NCBI RefSeq assembly: GCF_015471405.1
Contig: NZ_BLVZ01000010.1
Span: 62,001-126,000, forward strand
Source of the DNA: Pseudomonas cichorii
GTDB lineage: Bacteria > Pseudomonadota > Gammaproteobacteria > Pseudomonadales > Pseudomonadaceae
DNA: 64,000 nucleotides
Reading direction: 5' to 3'
Part shown: in pieces, positions 52,041-58,821 of the stretch
Layout of the letters: every line of letters starts with the position of its first letter
Numbering within the stretch: position 1 is the first letter of the stretch
Notes under the pieces: model-generated
Told to the model about the DNA's origin: nothing
The model's database searches: none
The model's input: only the letters and a program-made list of their open reading frames with translations
Position numbers and translations under genes: made by a program

Positions 52041-53108
52041 ATGAAACACCTATTGTTGGCATCACTCCTCGGTTCCGCCATTGCCTTGAGCACCTCGGCC
52101 ATGGCAGCGGACACAGACCTCAAGACGCTGGAAGCCGCAGCCAGGACCGAAGGCGCGATCAATAGCGTCGGCATGCCGGATGACTGGGCTAACTGGAAAG
52201 CCACCTGGGCCGACCTCGAAAGCAAATACGGCCTCAAGCACATGGACACCGACATGAGTTCGGCTCAGGAAGTGGCCAAGTTCGATGCGGAAAAAGACAA
52301 CGCCAGCGCCGATATCGGTGACGTGGGTGCAGCCTTCGGCCCGATCGCTGTCGCCAAGGGCGTTACCCAGCCTTACAAGCCAAGCACCTGGGAACAAGTC
52401 CCGGACTGGGCCAAGGACAAGGAAGGTCACTGGGCACTGGCCTATACCGGCACCATCGCCTTCATCGTCAACAAGAAGCTGTTGCATGGTTCTGAAGTCC
52501 CGACCAAATGGTCTGACCTCAAGAGCGGCAAATACAAGGTCACTATCGGTGACGTGAGCACCGCAGCCCAGGCGGCCAACGGCGTGCTGGCGGCCTCCAT
52601 CGCCATGAAAGGCGACGAGAGCAACGTTGCTCCAGGCCTGCAACTGTTCACCGAACTGGCCAAGCAGAAACGCCTGGCACTCAATAATCCGAATATCCAG
52701 AGCATGGAGAAAGGTGAAGTCGAAGTCGGCATCGTCTGGGACTTCAACGGCCTGAGCTACAAGGCCAAGATGACCAACCCGGACGATTACGTGGTATTGA
52801 TCCCGTCCGATGGTTCGGTGATTTCCGGCTACACCACCATCATCAACAAATACGCCAAACACCCGAACGCGGCCAAACTGGCGCGTGAGTACATCTTCAG
52901 CGACGCAGGCCAGATCAACCTGGCAAAAGGCAACGCACGTCCGATTCGTGCCGAGCACCTTACCCTGCCCGCCGAGGTCCAGGCCAAGCTGCTGCCAAAC
53001 GAGCAGTACAAAGGCGTCACCCCGATCAAAAGCGCAGCGGCGTGGGAAGCGACGTCCAAGAAGCTGCCTCAGATGTGGAACGAGCAGGTCATCGTCGAAA
53101 TGAACTGA
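52041..53108 (+). CDS. Periplasmic ABC substrate-binding protein
   Basis: A 355-aa binding protein of the iron(III)/putrescine/2-aminoethylphosphonate (SBP_bac_6/8) type. The signal peptide ends ALSTSAMA-ADT (about residue 23). The mature part has EAAARTEGAINSVGMPDDWA at the start and IGDVGAAFGPIAVAKG as hinge region. No tyrosine pair for ferric iron is evident. It heads a five-gene operon (binding protein, phosphatase-superfamily enzyme, two permeases, ATPase). AAGGAG stands 6 bases before the ATG. The context favours an organic phosphorus compound such as a phosphonate or phosphodiester, which is inference. Confidence 0.88.
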   Translation: MKHLLLASLLGSAIALSTSAMAADTDLKTLEAAARTEGAINSVGMPDDWANWKATWADLESKYGLKHMDTDMSSAQEVAKFDAEKDNASADIGDVGAAFGPIAVAKGVTQPYKPSTWEQVPDWAKDKEGHWALAYTGTIAFIVNKKLLHGSEVPTKWSDLKSGKYKVTIGDVSTAAQAANGVLAASIAMKGDESNVAPGLQLFTELAKQKRLALNNPNIQSMEKGEVEVGIVWDFNGLSYKAKMTNPDDYVVLIPSDGSVISGYTTIINKYAKHPNAAKLAREYIFSDAGQINLAKGNARPIRAEHLTLPAEVQAKLLPNEQYKGVTPIKSAAAWEATSKKLPQMWNEQVIVEMN

Positions 53109-53116
53109 TCAAGGCC

Positions 53117-53146
53117 AAGGGCGAGCCAGCATGCCTGCTCGCCCTT
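53117..53146 (+). terminator. Intra-operon hairpin (attenuator or mRNA stabiliser)
   Basis: AAGGGCGAGC (53117-53126) pairs perfectly with GCTCGCCCTT (53137-53146), loop CAGCATGCCT. No T-run follows. Between the binding-protein gene and the rest of the operon, such hairpins commonly keep binding-protein mRNA more abundant than permease mRNA. Confidence 0.55.
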
Positions 53147-53190
53147 ACCTGTAACGCCCTTGTATCGATTGCAGTTGGAGCGACCCGCTC

Positions 53191-53997
53191 ATGAAACACA
53201 ATGTCATCCTCATCGTGCTCGATGGCCTCAACTACGAAGTGGCAAGGCATGCGATGGGTCATCTCCAGGCTTACAGCAGTGCAGGACGGGCCGTGCTGTA
53301 CAAGCTTGAATCCGAGTTGCCGGCGCTGTCGCGCCCTTTGTACGAATGCATTCTGACCGGGGTCACCCCCCTGGAAAGCGGCATTGTGCACAACCAGGTT
53401 TCACGCCTGTCCAACCAGCGCAGCATGTTCCACTACGCCACCGATGCCGGGCTCACCACGGCAGCGGCGGCCTATCACTGGGTCAGCGAACTGTATAATC
53501 GCACGCCCTTCGACGCCGCCCGCGACCGTCACACCGACGATCCGGCGCTGCCGATCCAGCACGGGCACTTTTACTACGCCGACCATTACCCCGATTCGCA
53601 CCTGTTTGCCGACGCCGAAAGCCTGCGAGTCAGGCACGCACCGAATCTGCTGTTGATCCACCCCATGAATATCGACGACGCCGGGCACAAGCACGGCCTC
53701 GACAGCCCCCAATACCGTAACAGCGCACGCAGCGCCGACATCCTGATTGCCGATTACCTGCAACGCTGGCTCGATGCCGGTTATCAGGTACTGGTCACCG
53801 CCGATCACGGCATGAACAACGATCGATCACATAACGGGCTACTCCCCGAAGAACGTGAAGTACCGCTGTTCGTGCTGGGCGATGCATTCAGCCTCGATGC
53901 CCAGGCAGCCCCCAGACAAACCGAGCTATGCGGCACTGTCTGCGAACTGCTCGGCGTGCCCCACGACAAACCGGTATGCCGGGAGATCCTCAATTGA
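53191..53997 (+). CDS. Alkaline-phosphatase-superfamily hydrolase
   Basis: A 268-aa cytoplasmic enzyme of the nucleotide pyrophosphatase/phosphonate hydrolase group. Metal ligands: IVLDGLNYE (Asp about 10), then IDDAGHKHG (Asp and His, about 164-171) and VTADHGMNND (Asp-His, about 203-204) with SHNG (His near 213). The nucleophile is probably the Thr or Ser near 46-56 (LSRPLYECILTGVTP). There is no signal peptide. Placed between the binding protein and the permeases, it probably cleaves the imported phospho-compound inside the cell. Its stop overlaps the start of the first permease (TTGA). Confidence 0.85.
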   Translation: MKHNVILIVLDGLNYEVARHAMGHLQAYSSAGRAVLYKLESELPALSRPLYECILTGVTPLESGIVHNQVSRLSNQRSMFHYATDAGLTTAAAAYHWVSELYNRTPFDAARDRHTDDPALPIQHGHFYYADHYPDSHLFADAESLRVRHAPNLLLIHPMNIDDAGHKHGLDSPQYRNSARSADILIADYLQRWLDAGYQVLVTADHGMNNDRSHNGLLPEEREVPLFVLGDAFSLDAQAAPRQTELCGTVCELLGVPHDKPVCREILN

Positions 53998-54836
53998 CTA
54001 CCAACAATCGTGGTAAATGGCTCGGGCTGCTATGCCTGCTGCCGTTTGCCCTGTTCTTCATCGTGTTTCAAATTGCGCCGCTGGCCTGGGTTGCGATCAA
54101 CAGCCTGCACTCCGAAACAGGCTGGGGGTTTGACAACTTCGCCAAGGCATTCAATTCCCGCTTCTATCGCCAGGCCATTCAGTTCAGCCTGGAAATCAGT
54201 TTCTGGTCCAGCCTGTTCGGCATCGTGATCGCGGTACTGGGCAGCCACTCGCTGCGCAACGTGGATTCGCGGCTACGGGATTTCGTCAACTCCTTCGCCA
54301 ACATGACCAGCAACTTCTCTGGTGTGCCGCTGGCCTTTGCATTCATCATCCTGCTGGGCTTCAACGGGGCCGTGACGTTGATGCTCAAGAAGGCCGGGAT
54401 CATTGAAGACTTCAACCTGTATTCCAAGACTGGCCTGATCATTCTCTACACCTATTTCCAGATCCCGCTGGGCGTATTGCTGCTTTACCCGGCCTTCGAT
54501 GCCTTGCGCGAAGACTGGCGCGAGTCCTCGGCCTTGCTCGGTGCCAGCAGCTTCCAGTACTGGCGCCATATCGGCCTGCCGGTCCTGGCACCTGCGCTGC
54601 TGGGGACCTTCGTGATTCTGCTGGCCAATGCCTTGGGGGCTTATGCCACCGTTTACGCCTTGACCACCGGCAACTTCAACGTGCTGCCCATCCGCATCGC
54701 AGCCATGGTTTCCGGGGATATCAGCCTTGATCCGAACATGGCCAGTGCCCTGGCAATGATTCTGGTCGGCCTGATGACGCTGGTCACTGTCGTTCATCAA
54801 TGGTTGCTGAAGAGGAGCTACCATGTCTCGCGCTGA
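53994..54836 (+). CDS. ABC transporter permease 1
   Basis: A 280-aa inner-membrane permease with six hydrophobic segments starting near residues 10-30. The EAA-type loop near 185-205 reads DWRESSALLGASSFQYWRHI, the ATPase contact. The start is TTG (53994), overlapping the upstream stop (TTGA), with GGGAG 9 bases before. An in-frame ATG at 53928 lies deep inside the upstream gene and is rejected. It overlaps the second permease by 14 bases. Confidence 0.88.
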   Translation: MTTNNRGKWLGLLCLLPFALFFIVFQIAPLAWVAINSLHSETGWGFDNFAKAFNSRFYRQAIQFSLEISFWSSLFGIVIAVLGSHSLRNVDSRLRDFVNSFANMTSNFSGVPLAFAFIILLGFNGAVTLMLKKAGIIEDFNLYSKTGLIILYTYFQIPLGVLLLYPAFDALREDWRESSALLGASSFQYWRHIGLPVLAPALLGTFVILLANALGAYATVYALTTGNFNVLPIRIAAMVSGDISLDPNMASALAMILVGLMTLVTVVHQWLLKRSYHVSR

Positions 54837-55620
54837 AAGAGGTCCCGCCGGGATCTACCACCGCTTCGTGGTGTATGTCCTGTTCCTGATCCTGTTGCTG
54901 CCACTGGCTGGCACGCTGCTGTATTCACTGTCCACCAGTTGGTCGGCGAGCATTCTGCCCAGCGGCCTGACCTTCAAGTGGTACATCGCACTGTGGAGCG
55001 ACCCGCGCTTTCTCACTGCGTTCGGTCAGTCGCTGCTGGTCTGTGTGGGCGCCCTGATTCTGTCCGTGGTGTTGATCCTGCCACTGCTGTTCGTGGTGCA
55101 TTACCACTTCCCACGCCTCGATGCGCTGATGAACATCCTGATCCTGTTGCCTTTCGCAGTACCGCCCGTGGCCTCGTCCGTGGGCTTGCTGCAACTCTAT
55201 GGCTCCGGGCCGTTTGCCATGGTCGGCACGCCCTGGATTCTGATTGGCTGCTACTTCACCGTCGCACTGCCGTTCATGTATCGGGCCATCAGCAACAACC
55301 TGCAGGCGATCAACCTCACCGACCTGATGGACGCCGCCCAACTGCTGGGCGCCAATACCTGGCAGGCGGCTTTCATGGTGGTGCTGCCCAACCTGCGCAA
55401 AGGCTTGCTGGTGGCGTTGCTGCTGTCGTTCTCCTTCCTGTTCGGCGAGTTCGTGTTCGCCAACCTGCTGGTCGGGACCCGCTATGAAACCCTGCAGGTG
55501 TACCTCAACAACATGCGCAACAGCAGCGGGCACTTCAACAGTGCGCTGGTGATCTCTTATTTCCTCTTCGTGCTGGTGCTGACCTGGGCCGCCAACCGAC
55601 TGAACAAGGACAAAGACTGA
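54823..55620 (+). CDS. ABC transporter permease 2
   Basis: A 265-aa permease with six hydrophobic segments. The first is near residues 12-35 (FVVYVLFLILLLPLAGTLLY). The EAA-type loop is DLMDAAQLLGANTWQAAFMV (about 167-186). GAAGAGG stands 6 bases before the ATG, and the start lies 14 bases inside the first permease gene. The ATPase gene begins 1 base after its stop. The two permeases should form a heterodimer in the inner membrane. Confidence 0.9.
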   Translation: MSRAERGPAGIYHRFVVYVLFLILLLPLAGTLLYSLSTSWSASILPSGLTFKWYIALWSDPRFLTAFGQSLLVCVGALILSVVLILPLLFVVHYHFPRLDALMNILILLPFAVPPVASSVGLLQLYGSGPFAMVGTPWILIGCYFTVALPFMYRAISNNLQAINLTDLMDAAQLLGANTWQAAFMVVLPNLRKGLLVALLLSFSFLFGEFVFANLLVGTRYETLQVYLNNMRNSSGHFNSALVISYFLFVLVLTWAANRLNKDKD

Positions 55621-55621
55621 T

Positions 55622-56611
55622 ATGAGTTTTGTCAGTATCGAAAACCTGCAGAAAAGCTACGCAAGCACAGCGGTGTTCAGCGACATCAACTGCACGATCG
55701 AACGCGGTGAATTCGTGACCCTGCTCGGCCCGTCGGGCTGCGGCAAGTCAACGTTGCTGCGCTGCATCGCCGGGCTGACGTCAGTGAACAGCGGTAGCAT
55801 CCTGCTCGATGGTCAGGACCTGGTGCCGCTTACTCCGCAAAAGCGCAATATCGGCATGGTGTTCCAGAGCTATGCGCTGTTTCCCAACATGACTGTGGAG
55901 CAGAACGTAGCGTTCGGCCTGCGCATCCAGAAGGTCAACGCCGACGACACTCACAAGCGGGTCGCCGAAGTGCTGAAGCTGGTCGAGCTGACCGACCTGG
56001 CCAGCCGTTACCCGCACCAGATGTCCGGCGGCCAGTGCCAGCGCGTCGCTCTGGCCCGCTCGCTGGTCACTCGCCCTCGCCTGCTGCTGCTCGACGAGCC
56101 GCTGTCGGCGCTGGATGCACGGATTCGCAAACATCTGCGCGAACAGATACGCGCCATCCAGCGCGAACTGGGCCTGACCACGATCTTCGTCACCCACGAC
56201 CAGGAAGAAGCGCTGACCATGTCAGACCGCATTTTCCTGATGAACCAGGGTCGAATCGTCCAGAGCGGCGATGCCGAAACCCTCTACACCGCGCCGGCAG
56301 ACGTCTTTGCAGCGGGCTTCATCGGCAACTACAACCTGCTGGAACCCGATGACGCCTCCCGCCTGATGCAACGCCCGATCAACAGCCGCGTCGCGATCCG
56401 CCCCGAAGCCATCCAGCTCAGCGTGACCGGCGCACTGGAAGGCGAAGTTCTCAGTCACAGCCTGCTGGGTAACGTGATCCGCTATCGTGTCCAGGCACGA
56501 GACGTGGAACTGGTGGTCGACGTACTCAACCGCAGCGCAGAAGATCTACACCCCGATGGGCGACGAGTGAGCCTCAAGATAGAACTTTCGGCGTTATGTG
56601 AGGTGGGTTAG
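55622..56611 (+). CDS. ABC transporter ATP-binding protein (PotA/FbpC type)
   Basis: A 329-aa importer ATPase. Walker A is GPSGCGKST (about residues 38-46), Q-loop VFQSYALFPNMTV, signature MSGGQCQRVALARSL (about 134-148), Walker B RLLLLDEPLSALD (about 153-165) and switch VTHDQEEALTMSD. A C-terminal regulatory domain (about 240-329, TOBE type) follows. The signature has Cys in place of the usual Gln/Arg (GGQCQR). It ends the operon begun at 52041. Confidence 0.92.
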   Translation: MSFVSIENLQKSYASTAVFSDINCTIERGEFVTLLGPSGCGKSTLLRCIAGLTSVNSGSILLDGQDLVPLTPQKRNIGMVFQSYALFPNMTVEQNVAFGLRIQKVNADDTHKRVAEVLKLVELTDLASRYPHQMSGGQCQRVALARSLVTRPRLLLLDEPLSALDARIRKHLREQIRAIQRELGLTTIFVTHDQEEALTMSDRIFLMNQGRIVQSGDAETLYTAPADVFAAGFIGNYNLLEPDDASRLMQRPINSRVAIRPEAIQLSVTGALEGEVLSHSLLGNVIRYRVQARDVELVVDVLNRSAEDLHPDGRRVSLKIELSALCEVG

Positions 56612-56616
56612 GGGCA

Positions 56617-56702
56617 GCGGCAAGTTGTAAGCCGCAAGCGGCAAGCTCAAGCAGTTTTGCGTGCTCTTCACTTGCAGCTTGAAGCTTGTAACTTGAAGCT
56701 GC
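56617..56702. repeat. AAGCTTGCAAGCTTCAAGCT-type dispersed repeat, copy 2
   Basis: GGCAAGTTGTAAGCCGCAAG (56624 on) with CTTGCAGCTTGAAGCTTGTA (56671 on) form an imperfect palindrome, related to the element at 27909. It lies between the ABC operon and the HAD gene. Confidence 0.6.
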
Positions 56703-56750
56703 CGCGCCCACGCCCTACCCACTACCGAACAACAATCCAAGGAGGCACGC

Positions 56751-57404
56751 ATGCCTTTAGCAATTTTCGATCTGGACGAAACCCTGATCGGTGGCGACTG
56801 CGCCAGCTTGTGGAGCGAGCAGATGGGCCGCCTGGGCTGGGTCGATCCCGAGTCGTTCATGCAACGCAACAATGAACTGATGGCCGCCTATAGCGCGGGC
56901 AAACTGGCCATGGAAGATTACATGGCGTTCAGCCTGGAACCCATGGCTGGCCGTACACCAGAGGAAGTCGATCATCTGGTCGGCCCCTGGGTGGAAGACA
57001 TCATTGAACCCATCATCTACAGCGACGCCTGCAAATGCATCGCGCAGCATCGGGCCAAAGGCGACCGCATTCTGGTGATCTCTGCGTCTGGCGTACACCT
57101 GGTCAAACCCATTGCCGAGCGTCTGGGCATCGATGAAGTACTGGGGATCGATCTGGATGTGCAGAACGGTGTCTACAGCGGTGCAACAGTCGGCGTGCTG
57201 ACCTACCGCGAAGGCAAGATCACCCGCCTGATGGACTGGCTGGACGCCGAAGGTGAAAACCTCGAAGGTGCCAGCTTCTACTCCGACTCCCGCAATGACC
57301 TGCCGCTGCTGCTCAAGGTTGACTATCCCCATGTGGTCAACCCGGATGCCGTGTTACGCGAGCATGCCGAAAAGGCTGGCTGGCCGGTGCATGCCTGGAC
57401 GTAA
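56751..57404 (+). CDS. HAD-IB family phosphatase (SerB-like)
   Basis: A 217-aa cytoplasmic phosphatase. Motif I is IFDLDETLIGGD (nucleophile Asp8, acid/base Asp10), motif II is LVISASG (about 106-112) and motif III uses the Lys before ITRLMDW (about 159-165). Motif IV is YSDSRNDLPLL (about 180-190). The C1-type cap between motifs I and II places it in subfamily IB with phosphoserine phosphatase. The substrate is unknown. A good ribosome site GGAGG stands 7 bases before the ATG. The position after the ABC operon is conserved in other pseudomonads (from memory), but the repeat between suggests its own transcript. Confidence 0.88.
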   Translation: MPLAIFDLDETLIGGDCASLWSEQMGRLGWVDPESFMQRNNELMAAYSAGKLAMEDYMAFSLEPMAGRTPEEVDHLVGPWVEDIIEPIIYSDACKCIAQHRAKGDRILVISASGVHLVKPIAERLGIDEVLGIDLDVQNGVYSGATVGVLTYREGKITRLMDWLDAEGENLEGASFYSDSRNDLPLLLKVDYPHVVNPDAVLREHAEKAGWPVHAWT

Positions 57405-57408
57405 TTCA

Positions 57409-57505
57409 ACATCATGAATTAAAACGCATTTCCGTAGGAGCGAATCGGGCGGCGCTCCGCTCATTCGCGAAGGCCCTTCGCGAATGAATTCGCTCCTACG
57501 GAAAT
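57409..57505. repeat. Dispersed palindromic repeat, GTAGGAGCGAAT family, copy with 16-base insert
   Basis: Left arm TTTCCGTAGGAGCGAAT, then an extra CGGGCGGCGCTCCGCT, then CATTCGCGAAGG; right arm CCTTCGCGAATGAATTCGC and CTCCTACGGAAA. The insert is absent from all other copies in the window. The outer flank CAACATCATGAATTAAA matches copy 1. It lies between convergent genes and may be a terminator. Confidence 0.8.
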
Positions 57506-57509
57506 GGCG

Positions 57510-58472
57510 CTAAACGAGGCTCTCGTCGATCACCAGCACAATCTTGCCCGACACCTGGTTGGTCGCCAGCTCAGCAAATGCGGCTTCGGCGTCCTTGATC
57601 GGGAAGGCCCTGGCCAGTTGCGGCTTGAGGCGTCCTTCAGTGAATAGCGGCCAGACGTGCTGGCCCAGGTCACTGAGCAGGTCCGCCTTGAACTGCTCGT
57701 CACGGCTGCGCAAGGTCGAACCGAGCAACTGGATACGCTTGCCCAATACTTGAGCCAGGTCCAGTTGAGCCTCGCGCCCACCCATCAAGCCAATCAGCAC
57801 CCAGCGACCATCGAGCCCCAGCAGCTTGACGTTCAGGGCCGCGTAATTGGCGCCGACCGGGTCGAGGATTACATCGAAGGGGGCGAAGTCACTCAGGCTT
57901 TCCAGACTGTCGCTGCGCACGACACCACCCTGGGCACCCAGTTCGACACAATACGCCAGACGCTCGGTGGAGCCGACGCTGACCCATACCGGGCTGCCAA
58001 ACGCCTTGCAGAGCTGAATGCCAGCAGAACCGACGCCACTTGCTCCGGCGTGCAGCAAGACTTTTTCACCAGGCTTCAGGCCTGCCAGTTGAAACAGATT
58101 CAGCCATGCCGTGGCATAGACTTCCGGGATCGCGGCGGCTTCATGCAGCGACAGCCCCTCGGGCACGGGCAGCACATGACGCGCGTCGACCACCACCTCT
58201 TCAGCCATGGCACCGCCCGCCAACAACGCGCAGACGCGGTCTCCGACCTGCCAGGAAGTGCCCGGCCCGACTTCGTCGATCACACCCGAGCACTCAAGCC
58301 CCAGAACCGAGCTAACGCCTGGCGGTGGCGGATACAGCCCGGCACGCTGCAACAAATCGGCCCGATTCAGGCCCGCAGCGGCCACTTTGATACGAACCTG
58401 CCCCACATCAAGAGCCGGACTTGGCTCTTCGACCCATTCCACATGTCCTTCAACGCCTTGTAATGCCTTCAC
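57510..58472 (-). CDS. NAD(P)H:quinone oxidoreductase, zinc-free MDR family
   Basis: A 320-aa enzyme of the QOR/PIG3 type medium-chain reductase family. The cofactor fold is VLLHAGASGVGSAGIQLCKA (about residues 139-158), with GLNRADLLQRAGLYPPPPG (about 36-54) as family signature. No zinc-ligand cysteines are seen. The GTG at 58472 is chosen because GGAGG stands 4 bases upstream and family members begin KALQGVEG. A truncated second 5' end of this gene exists at 60861-61001 (see findings). Divergent from prc in other pseudomonads; here a gene is inserted between them. Confidence 0.9.
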   Translation of the reverse strand: MKALQGVEGHVEWVEEPSPALDVGQVRIKVAAAGLNRADLLQRAGLYPPPPGVSSVLGLECSGVIDEVGPGTSWQVGDRVCALLAGGAMAEEVVVDARHVLPVPEGLSLHEAAAIPEVYATAWLNLFQLAGLKPGEKVLLHAGASGVGSAGIQLCKAFGSPVWVSVGSTERLAYCVELGAQGGVVRSDSLESLSDFAPFDVILDPVGANYAALNVKLLGLDGRWVLIGLMGGREAQLDLAQVLGKRIQLLGSTLRSRDEQFKADLLSDLGQHVWPLFTEGRLKPQLARAFPIKDAEAAFAELATNQVSGKIVLVIDESLV

Positions 58473-58560
58473 AGTGCCTCCGTCGTGAGTCAGAACTGAG
58501 CCCAAGGCAGCCACCCCGGGCTTTTGCATTATGCGACCGTGTCCACGAACGGGCGACCTT
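58390..58560. repeat. Direct repeat A: oxidoreductase 5' end and intergenic region
   Basis: This block aligns without gaps with 60919-61003 in its first part, then with small changes to about 61091. Shared runs include TTCAACGCCTTG, AATGCCTTCAC, ACTGAGCCC and CCGGGCTTTTGCATT. The coding part has drifted more than the non-coding part. It is one of two copies flanking the unrecognised 616-aa gene. Confidence 0.8.
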
Positions 58561-58580
58561 TAATCTGCCCGACTGTCCGG

Positions 58581-58600
58581 CACTGTCATTTCTGACAGTG
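58581..58600. promoter_or_regulatory. Perfect 8-bp inverted repeat CACTGTCA-TTTC-TGACAGTG
   Basis: A short perfect dyad about 80 bases before the small ORF and 220 before the 616-aa gene, outside the duplicated block. It could be a regulator binding site or a small hairpin. CACTGTC recurs at 58634-58640. Confidence 0.45.
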
Positions 58601-58681
58601 ACATGCAGATTCATCGGTTAAATACTCCCCCGACACTGTCGCATCGCAGGACTCCGGAAAGGATTTTGGAGGATTCAAGCC

Positions 58682-58804
58682 ATGGCCAGCACTCATCTGA
58701 AACACACGACGTTCGATTGCATCGCCACGGCCTGCTCCCATCTCCAGCCCGCTACTCAATCGGCGGGTATCGCTGCGGTGTACCCACCTTCAAGGAAGTC
58801 ATGA
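58682..58804 (+). CDS. Possible small ORF / leader peptide, 40 aa
   Basis: An ATG with a good ribosome site (GGAGG 9 bases upstream) opens a 40-codon frame starting MASTHLKHTT and ending PPSRKS, 17 bases before the start of the 616-aa gene. Composition is not strongly protein-like (rich in His, Thr, Ser, Ala), and no family is recognised. It could be a translated leader that couples or tunes the next gene, or chance. The strong ribosome site is the only positive evidence. Confidence 0.35.
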   Translation: MASTHLKHTTFDCIATACSHLQPATQSAGIAAVYPPSRKS

Positions 58805-58821
58805 CATAGCAGGAGCCATTC

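Noticed and set aside
1959..57505. Palindromic repeats considered as CRISPR repeats or IS ends
   Set aside because: They are scattered singly over 55 kb with no regular spacers, and no transposase gene lies between any pair of arms.
58603..58809. 68-codon plus-strand frame before the 616-aa gene
   Set aside because: Composition is unlike protein, and the in-region ORF at 58682 in another frame has the better ribosome site.
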